This document shows positions 56,705-64,000 of a DNA stretch of 64,000 nucleotides, piece after piece. The notes beneath the pieces are model-generated. The model was not told the origin of the DNA, ran no database searches, and worked only from the letters and a program-made list of their open reading frames with translations. How positions within the stretch are numbered: the stretch's first letter is position 1; each line of letters starts with the position of its first letter. Position numbers and translations under genes: made by a program. The DNA comes from an uncultured bacterium (GTDB taxonomy: Bacteria; Actinomycetota; Coriobacteriia; Coriobacteriales; Coriobacteriaceae), in NCBI GenBank assembly GCA_905215505.1, contig CAJMPU010000005.1:60096-124095 (forward strand), given 5' to 3'.

Positions 56705-58183
56705 ATGACTGAGACCGCTAAGAAAAAGCGCGGTATGCCTTCATCGTTCACCATTCTTCTTGCTCTGCTGGCAATCGTCGCGGTTGTTACCGTTATCGTC
56801 TCCGGTACGTCCGGTGGCGAGGTTACCGCTGCCCGCCTGAGCGATTTCTGCACCGCCCCGGTCAAGGGCTTCGCTGACGCTCTGCCCGTCTGCCTCTTCG
56901 TTATGATCCTCGGCGGCTTCCTCGGCATGATGACCGAGACCGGCGCCCTGGACAACGGCATTGCCGTTCTGGTGCAGAAGCTTAAGGGCAATGAGATCAT
57001 GCTCATTCCCGTGCTGATGCTCATCTTCTCCCTCGGTGGTACCACCTATGGTATGTGCGAGGAGACCGTTCCCTTCTACGCTCTGCTTGCCGCTACCATG
57101 ATGGCCGCTGGCTTCGACCCTATGGTCGGTGCTGCCACCGTCCTGCTCGGCGCTGGCTGCGGCTGCCTGGGCTCCACGGTTAACCCGTTCGCCGTCGGTG
57201 CTGCCGTCGACGCTCTGACCGGCGTTGGCATTGAGGTCAACCAGTCCATCATCATCGGTCTCGGTGCCGTCCTGTGGATTGTTACCACTGTTATGTCCAT
57301 CCTCTTCGTCATGAGCTATGCCAAGAAGGTCAAGGCTGACAAGGGTTCCACCATTCTTTCGATGCAGGAGCTCAAGGACGCCGAAGAGGCTCACGGCAAG
57401 GCTGCTTCCGAGGTTAACAAGGAGGTCAAGCTCACCGGTCGTCAGAAGGGTGTTCTGATCGCCTTTGCCTTCACCTTCGTCGTCATGATCGTCGGCTTCA
57501 TCCCGCTGGCCGATCTCAACGAGGGCGTCGCCAACTTCTTCGATGCTGGCGCCGTCTATGACGCCGACGGTAACGCCATCGTTCAGGGCTGGTCTGCCCT
57601 GATCACCGGCCTGCCCATTGGCCAGTGGTACTTCGATGAGGCTTCCACCTGGTTCTTCCTCATGGCTGTCCTGATCGGTATCATCGGTGGCCTGTCCGAG
57701 AAGCAGATCGTCAACACCTTCATCACCGGCGCTGCCGACATGATGTCCGTTGTCCTCGTCATCGCTCTCGCCCGTGGTATCTCCGTCCTCATGGCTAGCA
57801 CCGGCCTCGACGTCTACGTCCTCGACGCTGCCGCCAATGCTCTGGCTGGCCTGTCCGGCGTGATCTTCGCTCCCATGAGCTTCCTGGTCTACTTCGGCCT
57901 GTCCTTCCTGATCCCCTCGACCTCCGGTATGGCTACTGTCTCCATGCCCATCATGGGACCGCTGGCTGTTAAGCTCGGCTTCTCGCCCGAGGTCATGGTC
58001 ATGATCTTCTCCGCCGCCATCGGCGTCGTGAACCTGTTCACCCCGACCTCTGGTGCCATCATGGGCGGTCTCGCTCTGGCTAAGATCGAGTGGACGACCT
58101 GGCTCAAGTTTGCTCTCAAGCTCATCGTCGCTCTCTCCGTCGTCTGCGCCATCATTCTGACCGTCGCCTGCGTGATGCTCTAA
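56705..58183 (+). CDS. YfcC/ArcD-type arginine-ornithine carrier
   Basis: 492-residue inner-membrane carrier with about 11-13 helices, of the YfcC branch of the DcuC/C4-dicarboxylate carrier superfamily: FSLGGTTYGMCEETVPFYALL, GAGCGCLGSTVNPFAVGAA, IGIIGGLSEKQIVNTFITGAADMMSVVLVIALARGISVLM, LIPSTSGMATVSMPIMGPLAVKLG. Located after arcB, it most likely exchanges arginine for ornithine (inference). ATG 56705 is chosen with GGGG ten bases upstream; 56696 and 56678 are also in frame. Confidence 0.85.
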   Translation: MTETAKKKRGMPSSFTILLALLAIVAVVTVIVSGTSGGEVTAARLSDFCTAPVKGFADALPVCLFVMILGGFLGMMTETGALDNGIAVLVQKLKGNEIMLIPVLMLIFSLGGTTYGMCEETVPFYALLAATMMAAGFDPMVGAATVLLGAGCGCLGSTVNPFAVGAAVDALTGVGIEVNQSIIIGLGAVLWIVTTVMSILFVMSYAKKVKADKGSTILSMQELKDAEEAHGKAASEVNKEVKLTGRQKGVLIAFAFTFVVMIVGFIPLADLNEGVANFFDAGAVYDADGNAIVQGWSALITGLPIGQWYFDEASTWFFLMAVLIGIIGGLSEKQIVNTFITGAADMMSVVLVIALARGISVLMASTGLDVYVLDAAANALAGLSGVIFAPMSFLVYFGLSFLIPSTSGMATVSMPIMGPLAVKLGFSPEVMVMIFSAAIGVVNLFTPTSGAIMGGLALAKIEWTTWLKFALKLIVALSVVCAIILTVACVML

Positions 58184-58196
58184 GTACCCAACGGGT

Positions 58197-58269
58197 ACCC
58201 CACGGAAACCTTGACGATCCTGCAAAGGATCACCTGGTCATCGTCTTTCCGGTGGGGTCAACCCACCGG
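58197..58269 (+). promoter_or_regulatory. Structured 3' untranslated region of the carrier gene with alternative pairings
   Basis: ACCCCACGGAAA (58197) can pair with TTTCCGGTGGGGT (58246), enclosing GACGAT/ATCGTC and GATCC/GGATC. The same 58249-58258 strand can instead pair with ACCCACCGG (58261) in a tight hairpin. The two folds exclude each other. A terminator follows. Confidence 0.4.
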
Positions 58270-58286
58270 TAGACTCCTACCTTTAG

Positions 58287-58324
58287 CCCCCTCCCGTTCC
58301 GTGCGCGGGAGGGGGCGCTTTTGT
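58287..58324 (+). terminator. Terminator after the carrier gene
   Basis: CCCCCTCCCG / CGGGAGGGGG stem, then CGCTTTTGT. Confidence 0.75.
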
Positions 58325-58488
58325 GTTCCGGCGTTTTACCAAACGCCGGAACCACTCGACGCTGCAAGCCCGCCAGAGCGGCAATCTGACGTTCAATCGT
58401 CGGGCATGGCCAAAAGGCCTATGCCCTCCTCTTTCACGTCACCTTGCTCGCTCTGGTGGGCTTTCGCTGACTTATGCTCAACCTGCGG
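58325..58488 (+). repeat. Structured intergenic element, copy 3
   Basis: P1 GTTCCGGCG-TTTTACCAAA-CGCCGGAAC; CGACGCTGCAA; P2 AGCCCGCCAGAGCG with CGCTCTGGTGGGCT; internal TGACGT / ACGTCA; P3 GGGCATGGCC-AAAA-GGCCTATGCCC; tail GCTGACTTATGCTCA. P1 differs from copies 1 and 2 at several positions on both sides while the 10-base loop is identical. Confidence 0.85.
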
Positions 58489-58571
58489 CGCTGCCATTGT
58501 TGGTGCAGGGGGCTGCTTGCTCGCTCTGTTGCCCGTTCACTGTCCGTTCTCTGCCCGCGACGTTTCTGCTG

Positions 58572-58603
58572 TTGGTGCAAAGGGGTCAGGTTACTTTGCG
58601 CCA
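58572..58603. repeat. Short intergenic dyad, GCAAAGTAACCTGACCCC family, copy 3 (inverse)
   Basis: TTGGTGCAAAG / CTTTGCGCCAA arms; contains the exact reverse complement of the 18-base core at 3839. Confidence 0.75.
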
Positions 58604-58610
58604 AAAGGGG

Positions 58611-58679
58611 AAGTTGCGGTGGAATAGTTCCCGTTTGGCCGTCTTGAGGGGTTAAACAGGAACTATTTCACCGCAACTT
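58611..58679. repeat. Inverted repeat with 21-base arms
   Basis: 58611-58631 (AAGTTGCGGTGG...) and 58659-58679 (...CCACCGCAACTT type) are complementary with one mismatch. Third dyad element in a row between the carrier and DUF1846 genes. Confidence 0.7.
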
Positions 58680-58741
58680 ATCGATGGCGTGTTTGGTTGG
58701 TGCCTGTTGATGGTCTGGTTATCGGGGAGGGCGGGCTCCGT

Positions 58742-58747
58742 TATAAT
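58742..58747 (+). promoter_or_regulatory. -10 box upstream of the DUF1846 gene
   Basis: Perfect TATAAT; a weak TTATCG at 58719-58724 gives a 17-base spacer. Confidence 0.5.
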
Positions 58748-58786
58748 CGCCTAGAACATTAAATGGAAACGGGACGGGAGCCATAC

Positions 58787-60268
58787 ATGCGCCAGGGTTT
58801 CGACAACGCGAAGTATATCGAGCTGCAGGCTGCTCACATTAAGGAGCGCATCTCGCAGTTTGGTGGCAAGCTGTATTTGGAGTTTGGCGGCAAGCTGTTC
58901 GATGACTATCATGCCAGCCGCGTGCTGCCGGGCTTTGAGCCGGACAGCAAGTTTCGCATGCTCAAGAGCATCGCCGACGATGTCGAGGTTATCATCGCGA
59001 TCAACGCGAACCACATCGAGAAAAACAAGGCTCGTGGTGACCTTGGCATTACCTATGACGAGGACGTTTTGCGCCTGGTTGACCTGTTCCGCGGCAACGG
59101 CTTTGCCGTCGCGGCTGTGGTTATCACCCAGTACGCCGGCCAGCCTGCTGCCGATGTATTCCGCAACCGCCTGAACGCGCTCGGTATTCCCGCCAAGCTG
59201 CACTATCCCATCGAGGGGTATCCGCACGATGTCGATCTGATCGTGTCCGACGATGGCTACGGCAAGAACGAGTTTGTCGAGACCACCCGACCGCTCGTTG
59301 TCGTGACGGCGCCCGGCCCTGGCTCGGGCAAGCTCGCCACTTGCCTGTCTCAGCTCTATCACGAGCACAAGCATGGCACGGCCGCCGGCTATGCCAAATT
59401 CGAGACCTTCCCGGTTTGGAATCTGCCCCTTACGCATCCGGTCAATATTGCCTACGAGGCCGCCACGGCAGACCTCGATGACGCCAACATCATCGACTCC
59501 TTCCACCTGGAGGCCTACAACAAGACCACGGTCAACTACAACCGCGACGTCGAGGCCTTCCCGGTAGTCCGTGCCCTGATGGAAAAGATCCTGGGCAAGA
59601 GCCCCTACCAGAGCCCTACGGACATGGGCGTCAATATGGTCGGTTTTGCCATCACCGATGACGATGCCTGCCGCGACGCTTCCAAGATGGAGATCGTCCG
59701 CCGCTACTTTACCGCGGTCGAAAATGTGCGCCGTACCGGCGTGGGCGATGAGCAAGTCGACCGTCTCAAGATTATTATGAAGAAAGCCGGCATCGATAAG
59801 AACTACTCACCGGCGCGCTCGGCGGCCCTCACCAGGGAGCAGCTGACGGGTGGTCCCGTGGGTGCCATGGTCATGCCCGATGGCTCCGTGGTGACCGGTA
59901 AGACCTCCACGCGCCTGGGCGCCGCAAGTTCGCTCATTATGAACGCCCTCAAGCATGTCTCGGGCGTCGACCTTGAGCTCGAGGTCATTAGCGATGAGGC
60001 GATCGAGCCCATCAGCAAGCTCAAGACGCATTTCCTGGGCAGCAAAAACCCGCGCCTCCACACCGACGAGACGCTTATGGCGCTGTCGATCACCTCGGCC
60101 ACGAGTGAGACGGCCGCTCGCGTCCTTTCGGGCCTGGAGCAGCTGCGCGGTTGCGATGCCTTCTTTAGCGTGATTATCTCGCCGACGGACGAGACGGTAC
60201 TGCGCAAGTTGGGCATCAACGTGTGCTGCGAGCCCAAGTTTGAGCGCCGCGGTTTCTTCCATCGCTAA
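58787..60268 (+). CDS. DUF1846 family protein
   Basis: 493 residues, usual length for the family: FDNAKYIELQAAHIKERISQFGGKLYLEFGGKLFDDYHASRVLPGFEPD at the N-terminus, VVVTAPGPGSGKLATCLSQLYHEHKHG with a nucleotide-binding-like GPGSGK, and LGAASSLIMNALKHVSGVD later. Family structures have been solved but no reaction is established. ATG 58787 is preceded by CGGGAG. Single gene with its own promoter. Confidence 0.87.
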   Translation: MRQGFDNAKYIELQAAHIKERISQFGGKLYLEFGGKLFDDYHASRVLPGFEPDSKFRMLKSIADDVEVIIAINANHIEKNKARGDLGITYDEDVLRLVDLFRGNGFAVAAVVITQYAGQPAADVFRNRLNALGIPAKLHYPIEGYPHDVDLIVSDDGYGKNEFVETTRPLVVVTAPGPGSGKLATCLSQLYHEHKHGTAAGYAKFETFPVWNLPLTHPVNIAYEAATADLDDANIIDSFHLEAYNKTTVNYNRDVEAFPVVRALMEKILGKSPYQSPTDMGVNMVGFAITDDDACRDASKMEIVRRYFTAVENVRRTGVGDEQVDRLKIIMKKAGIDKNYSPARSAALTREQLTGGPVGAMVMPDGSVVTGKTSTRLGAASSLIMNALKHVSGVDLELEVISDEAIEPISKLKTHFLGSKNPRLHTDETLMALSITSATSETAARVLSGLEQLRGCDAFFSVIISPTDETVLRKLGINVCCEPKFERRGFFHR

Positions 60269-60524
60269 GTTTGAAGCACCGCGGTAATTGCATTGCATTT
60301 TGGCCGTATCGGGTTAGCGCCCGGTACGGCTTTTTGATCAATAAAGCGTCTATTTCGGCGAAAAATAGCTGTTTACCTGCCTAGAAACAATTTGAGCGGT
60401 ATACAATAACCGTAACTGTTTCATCCTTAGCGGGATGCCGCATGATGGATATTACCTGCCATCGTGAGGTGTGTCGGTCGCGCACGGCGCGTTAGATGCT
60501 CGTGCTCGGTTTGAGGAGGCTGCT

Positions 60525-60863
60525 ATGGCGGGCAAGGGTCGTGCGAGTGTCAACGATATGAAGCGTGTCGAGGTGCTGGTGTTGATGGAGATCGACCAGC
60601 AAACCGAAGACAATGGCGGGCCGTATGGTTTCTCGCGCAAAACGCTTGCCGAGCGCGTGGGGGTTTCGCCGTATCGTGCCCGCGCCGCAATCGATCGCTT
60701 GGATTCCGAAGGTATGATTGATGTCGTCTCGCGTTATAGCGACGACGGCGGTCAGCTTGCAAATGGCATTTGCCTCACCGAACGTGGTGAGTGGTATCTT
60801 GAGGGCGTCCGTACCGGCATGCTCGTTCAAGAAATGCTTGAGGACGAGGTTGCTGATCGATAG
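60525..60863 (+). CDS. Small winged-helix DNA-binding protein
   Basis: 112 residues: VNDMKRVEVLVLMEIDQQTEDNGGPYGFSRKTLAERVGVSPYRARAAIDRLDSEGMIDVVSRYSDDGGQLANGICLTERGEWYLEG, a clear winged-helix layout (helix 3 VSPYRARAAIDRLDSEG, wing, then TERGEWYLEG as in MarR/PadR-type proteins). GAGGAGG lies five bases before ATG 60525. Targets unknown; it precedes pyrG but has its own terminator. Confidence 0.75.
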   Translation: MAGKGRASVNDMKRVEVLVLMEIDQQTEDNGGPYGFSRKTLAERVGVSPYRARAAIDRLDSEGMIDVVSRYSDDGGQLANGICLTERGEWYLEGVRTGMLVQEMLEDEVADR

Positions 60864-60887
60864 CAGCATGTAACCCTTGCCATAGTG

Positions 60888-60918
60888 ACGCCGCCTGGGA
60901 AACCGGGCGGCGTTTTGT
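60888..60918 (+). terminator. Terminator after the winged-helix gene
   Basis: ACGCCGCC / GGCGGCGT with inner CTGG-GAAA-CCGG type closure, then TTTGTTT. Confidence 0.8.
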
Positions 60919-61041
60919 TTCAAGATTGAGAAATGCAATCGCACGCGAGAAAAATTGCGGACGGTCCGCGGCGCGAGTATTACAATGAAGACCCGTAAGA
61001 TGTGGATAAACAACTTCTACGGGAAGCGCAGGTAACTCAAT

Positions 61042-62703
61042 ATGACCAAGCATGTGTTCGTAACCGGTGGCGTGGTTTCGTCCCTGGGCAAGGGTATCAC
61101 CGCGGCCTCGCTGGGCCGTCTGCTCAAGTCGCGTGGCTACAAAGTAACGATGCAGAAGGCCGACCCGTATCTGAACGTCGACCCCGGTACCATGAGCCCG
61201 TTCCAGCATGGTGAGGTCTTTGTAACCGAGGATGGTTACGAGTCCGACCTGGACCTGGGTCATTACGAGCGCTTTATTGATGAGAACCTGACCCGCGATT
61301 CCAACTTTACGACCGGTGCCATCTACAAAAGCCTAATCGCCCGCGAGCGTCGCGGCGACTTTTTGGGCGGTACCGTGCAGGTGATTCCTCACGTCACCAA
61401 TGCCATTAAGGACAAGTTTCGCCGCATCGAGGAGCAGACCGGCTCCGATGTAGTCATCACCGAGCTGGGCGGCACGATCGGCGACATCGAGTCCCAACCG
61501 TTTGTCGAGGCCATCCGTCAGTACCGCAAGGAGGCCGGCTCCGAGAACGTCTGCTACATCCACGTGTCGCTCGTTCCCTATATTGCCGCCGCCCACGAGG
61601 TCAAGACCAAGCCCACGCAGCATTCCGTCAAGGAGCTCCGCAGCTTTGGCATCCAGCCCGATATCATCGTGCTGCGCTCCGACCACCATATCGATGACGC
61701 TATCCGCGGAAAGATCGCAAGCTTCTGCGACGTCGACACCGATTGCGTCTTTACCAATGAGGACTGCGCGAGCATCTACGACGTGCCGCAGCTGCTTGCC
61801 GAGCAGGACTTTGACCTGCGTATTTGCGAGCGCCTGGGCCTGGACCCGCGTGAGCGCGACATGAGCGAGTGGAATGAGTTCCTGCGTAAGCAGAACCATG
61901 CCAACCATCACGCCGATAAGGTTAAGATTGCCGTCGTGGGTAAGTACACGCAGCTGCCCGATGCGTACCTGTCGGTTATCGAGGCCCTGCACCATGCGGG
62001 CGTCTTCTACGATCGCCATGTGGACGTCCAGCTGGTCGACGGCGAGAGCCTCGACGAGCAGAATGTCTCTGAGGTTCTGGGCGACGCCTCGGGCATCCTG
62101 GTCCCCGGCGGCTTTGGCAAGCGCGCCCTGGAGGGCAAGATCCTCGCGGCCGAGTTTGCCCGTGAGCACAAGATTCCGTATCTGGGCATTTGCCTGGGTA
62201 TGCAGGTCGCCGTGTGCGAGTTCGCCCGCAACGTCGTCGGCCTTGCCGGCGCCAGCTCCTCTGAGTTCGATCCGGACGGCCCGTTTAGCGTCATCGATCT
62301 GATGAGCTCGCAGGAGGACGTGACCGAGAAGGGCGGCACCATGCGCCTGGGCGCCTATCCGTGCAAGCTCGCCGCCGATACCCTTGCTCGCGAGGCATAT
62401 GGCGAGGAACTCGTCTACGAGCGTCACCGTCACCGCTTTGAGTTCAACAACGCCTTCCGCGACCAGCTCGAGGATGCCGGCTTGGTTATCTCTGGCCTCT
62501 CGCCCGACGAGCGCCTGGTCGAGATGGTCGAGCTGCCGCGCGACGTGCATCCGTGGTATGTGGCAACCCAGGCTCACCCCGAGTTCAAGAGCCGTCCGAC
62601 TAATCCGCAGCCGCTGTTCCGAGAGTTCGTGCGCGCTTCGATCGGCCAGCACGAGGGTGTCGACCGTCTGCAGGTGACGCCCATGAACCTCGCTACGGAC
62701 TAA
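61042..62703 (+). CDS. pyrG: CTP synthase
   Basis: UTP + glutamine + ATP to CTP. 553 residues: amidoligase domain (about 1-270) beginning KHVFVTGGVVSSLGKGITAASLGRLLKSRGYKVTMQKADPYLNVDPGTMSPFQHGEVFVTEDG, then the class I glutaminase domain with nucleophile Cys384 in YLGICLGMQVAVCEF and the His/Glu of TQAHPEFKSRP. ATG 61042 begins the canonical sequence; the ribosome site is weak. xerD follows after two bases. Confidence 0.96.
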   Translation: MTKHVFVTGGVVSSLGKGITAASLGRLLKSRGYKVTMQKADPYLNVDPGTMSPFQHGEVFVTEDGYESDLDLGHYERFIDENLTRDSNFTTGAIYKSLIARERRGDFLGGTVQVIPHVTNAIKDKFRRIEEQTGSDVVITELGGTIGDIESQPFVEAIRQYRKEAGSENVCYIHVSLVPYIAAAHEVKTKPTQHSVKELRSFGIQPDIIVLRSDHHIDDAIRGKIASFCDVDTDCVFTNEDCASIYDVPQLLAEQDFDLRICERLGLDPRERDMSEWNEFLRKQNHANHHADKVKIAVVGKYTQLPDAYLSVIEALHHAGVFYDRHVDVQLVDGESLDEQNVSEVLGDASGILVPGGFGKRALEGKILAAEFAREHKIPYLGICLGMQVAVCEFARNVVGLAGASSSEFDPDGPFSVIDLMSSQEDVTEKGGTMRLGAYPCKLAADTLAREAYGEELVYERHRHRFEFNNAFRDQLEDAGLVISGLSPDERLVEMVELPRDVHPWYVATQAHPEFKSRPTNPQPLFREFVRASIGQHEGVDRLQVTPMNLATD

Positions 62704-62705
62704 GG

Positions 62706-63647
62706 GTGCCGGCGAATAAGGAACATACCGAAGCTACTCCCTCGTCGCTCGCCGTGGCGGCGGGGGAGTATCTCGATTACCTCGCGGTCGAGCGGGGCTT
62801 GGCGCGCAACACGATTGTGGCCTATCGTCGTGACCTGACGACGTACTGCGCCTATCTGGAGCGGGCGGGTATTGTGTCTTTTGAAGAGGTGACCCGTCAG
62901 GTCGTGGAGGGCTTTGTCGCCGATCGCCGCGGCGGAGGCTATTCCGACGCCTCGGTGGAGCGCGCGCTTGCTGCCGTGAAGGGCCTGCATGCCTTTTTGG
63001 TGCGCGATGGGGCCGTGGCCCAAAACCCGACGGCGGCGTTGCGCCTGCCTAAAAAGGCTGAGCGTTTGCCGGAGTATCTATCGGTGGAGGATGTCTCGGC
63101 GCTGCTCGATCAAGACTTTCCCGAGGGCGAGATGGGACTGCGCGACCATGCCATCTTGGAAGTGCTCTACGGATGCGGTTTGCGTGTGAGTGAGCTGGTT
63201 GGGCTCGATGTGGGCGATATCCATATTGACGATGGCTTTGTACTCGTTCGCGGTAAGGGCTCAAAGGAACGCCTGTCCCCACTGGTGGGAAGCGCGGCGC
63301 GAGCTCTGACGCTCTATGTAACTGAGGGACGTTCTCGCTTGGCGGCCCATGCCCGCGGAACCGAGACCTCGGCGGTCTTTTTAAATAAGAACGGACGTCG
63401 CCTGTCGCGCCAGGCCGTGCATGCGATATGCGAGCGGTATGGGCGTCAGGTGGGGCTGGTGGGGCTCCATCCCCATACCTTGCGCCACTCCTTTGCCACC
63501 CACATGCTCGCGGGCGGTGCCGACCTGCGTGTGCTGCAGGAGATTTTGGGCCATGCCGATATTTCGACCACGCAGGTCTACACGCATGTCGACCGAACGC
63601 AACTGACCGAGGTCTATCTGGCGGCGCATCCGCTAGCACATCGCTAG
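62706..63647 (+). CDS. xerD: Tyrosine recombinase XerD
   Basis: Resolves chromosome dimers at dif with XerC. 313 residues: N-terminal SAM-like domain (EYLDYLAVERGLARNTIVAYRRDLTTYCAYLERAG), catalytic Arg in YGCGLRVSELVGLDVGDI, HPHTLRHSFATHMLAGG (His, Arg), LGHADISTTQ (His) and nucleophile Tyr in VYTHVDRTQL. The start is GTG at 62706, two bases after the pyrG stop, so translation is coupled. XerD rather than XerC is favoured by overall resemblance only. Confidence 0.92.
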   Translation: MPANKEHTEATPSSLAVAAGEYLDYLAVERGLARNTIVAYRRDLTTYCAYLERAGIVSFEEVTRQVVEGFVADRRGGGYSDASVERALAAVKGLHAFLVRDGAVAQNPTAALRLPKKAERLPEYLSVEDVSALLDQDFPEGEMGLRDHAILEVLYGCGLRVSELVGLDVGDIHIDDGFVLVRGKGSKERLSPLVGSAARALTLYVTEGRSRLAAHARGTETSAVFLNKNGRRLSRQAVHAICERYGRQVGLVGLHPHTLRHSFATHMLAGGADLRVLQEILGHADISTTQVYTHVDRTQLTEVYLAAHPLAHR

Positions 63648-63682
63648 CACCTCGCTGACCTGCATATTTATAAATACTAAAG

Positions 63683-63744
63683 GGGACGGGCCCCAGATTG
63701 CCGAGACGCACTTTTGCGCGCATGGGCAATCTGGGGCCCGTCCC
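63683..63744. repeat. Inverted repeat GGGACGGGCCCC after xerD
   Basis: 20-base arms (63683-63702, 63725-63744) perfectly complementary, followed by ATTTTT on the plus strand, so it may also terminate the pyrG-xerD transcript. Member of the GGGGAC-type dyads. Confidence 0.75.
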
Positions 63745-64000
63745 ATTTTTCGCTAGACACCGATGCGGCGGTGGGCCGTGTGTACCGTGGGTGGGGGAGT
63801 TTGGGGGCGATGTGAACGGCGTGTAAAGGGACGTAAAAATCGCCTCAAGGTCAACTTGAAGGTTGAGGTTGAAAGGCGGGGTGCCACAGGTGGCATCCCG
63901 CCGTTGCTGTAAACACAACATATTGTGTTTTCGAACATATGATTGGGGGTGTTTTGCAATATATGGTGGGGGGAGTGGTGGGGCGGGGTGGGGGAAGGGG
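63745..64000. other. Gene-free end of the window
   Basis: Holds CCTCAAGGTCAACTTGAAGGTTGAGG (two overlapping words, 63843-63868), a hairpin GGCGGGGTGCC / GGCATCCCGCC at about 63873-63903, and AT-rich AACACAACATATTGTGTT (63913-63930), itself a dyad. It looks like a promoter or operator region for a gene outside the window; no supported coding sequence is seen. Confidence 0.4.

Noticed and set aside
56741..58225. 494-codon antisense frame opposite the ArcD-type carrier
   Set aside because: Asp/Gly/Glu/His-rich antisense shadow of a highly biased gene; the carrier on the plus strand is clearly real.
1..64000. CRISPR array, prophage, rRNA or tRNA genes
   Set aside because: No regularly spaced direct repeats, no phage structural genes, and no cloverleaf or rRNA signature was recognised by eye. 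A tRNA scan was not possible.

Overview
The window is a high-GC stretch (about 60% GC, with AT-rich control regions) of a Gram-positive fermentative anaerobe. Gene content points to the Coriobacteriia, most likely Collinsella or a close relative: N-acetylated diaminopimelate pathway, lactate dehydrogenase, Pta with two acetate kinases, arginine deiminase genes, an ECF transporter, and UDP-galactopyranose mutase. This assignment is inference from families and gene order; no search was run.

Layout. 1-6159 (+): 3' part of nadE, an aminotransferase, L-lactate dehydrogenase, a DUF2974 hydrolase and a nucleoid-associated protein. 6404-10435 (-): lysine/DAP operon (lysA-dapA reading as one frame, dapB, dapH) behind a lysine riboswitch; an M20 deacetylase that could complete the acetylated pathway lies divergently at 10585. 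11775-14640 (+): small membrane protein, FxLYD-like protein, HTH protein, membrane Ser/Thr kinase. 14678-16678 (-): secreted coiled-coil lysozyme-like protein and a MOSC protein. 16901-18988 (+): ATP-grasp ligase plus aspartate racemase, probably D-Asp supply and use for the cell wall. 19114-22666 (-): ECF transporter (EcfT, double EcfA, S component) behind a leader peptide with three consecutive Trp codons and a terminator, i.e. a tryptophan attenuator. 22798-25928 (-): C69 dipeptidase, a 30-residue membrane protein and a diacylglycerol-kinase-like lipid kinase. 26027-32575 (+): RNase D, zinc protease, xseA-xseB, HIT protein, a frameshifted LysR gene and an MFS transporter. 32696-36550: two tandem acetate kinases convergent with pta. 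36783-39009 (+): glf and a GT2 glycosyltransferase. 39371-41594 (-): P1 peptidase, Maf, DJ-1 protein. 42094-46106 (+): sugar island (DMT transporter, GH1 phospho-beta-glucosidase, PTS EIIBC) with strongly GC-ending codons, a terminator in its leader and an IS3-type transposase remnant behind it. 46739-50574 (-): RlmD/TrmA-type methyltransferase and polyphosphate kinase. 51126-58183 (+): arginine deiminase region with two practically identical arcA genes, an aminotransferase between them, arcB and an ArcD/YfcC-type carrier. 58787-63647 (+): DUF1846 protein, winged-helix protein, CTP synthase, XerD.

The most unusual content is between the genes. A family of about 150-165 bp elements (6237-6402, 27168-27316, 58325-58488, with a shorter relative at 21710-21810) keeps loops and linkers constant while both sides of three stems change together, as expected for a structured RNA or a structure-dependent mobile element. 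A second population of short dyads built on GGGGAC/GTCCCC or GACAGG words is scattered through intergenic DNA. The two arcA copies are homogenised in their coding sequence while their promoters and leaders have diverged except for a shared promoter block and covarying leader hairpins.
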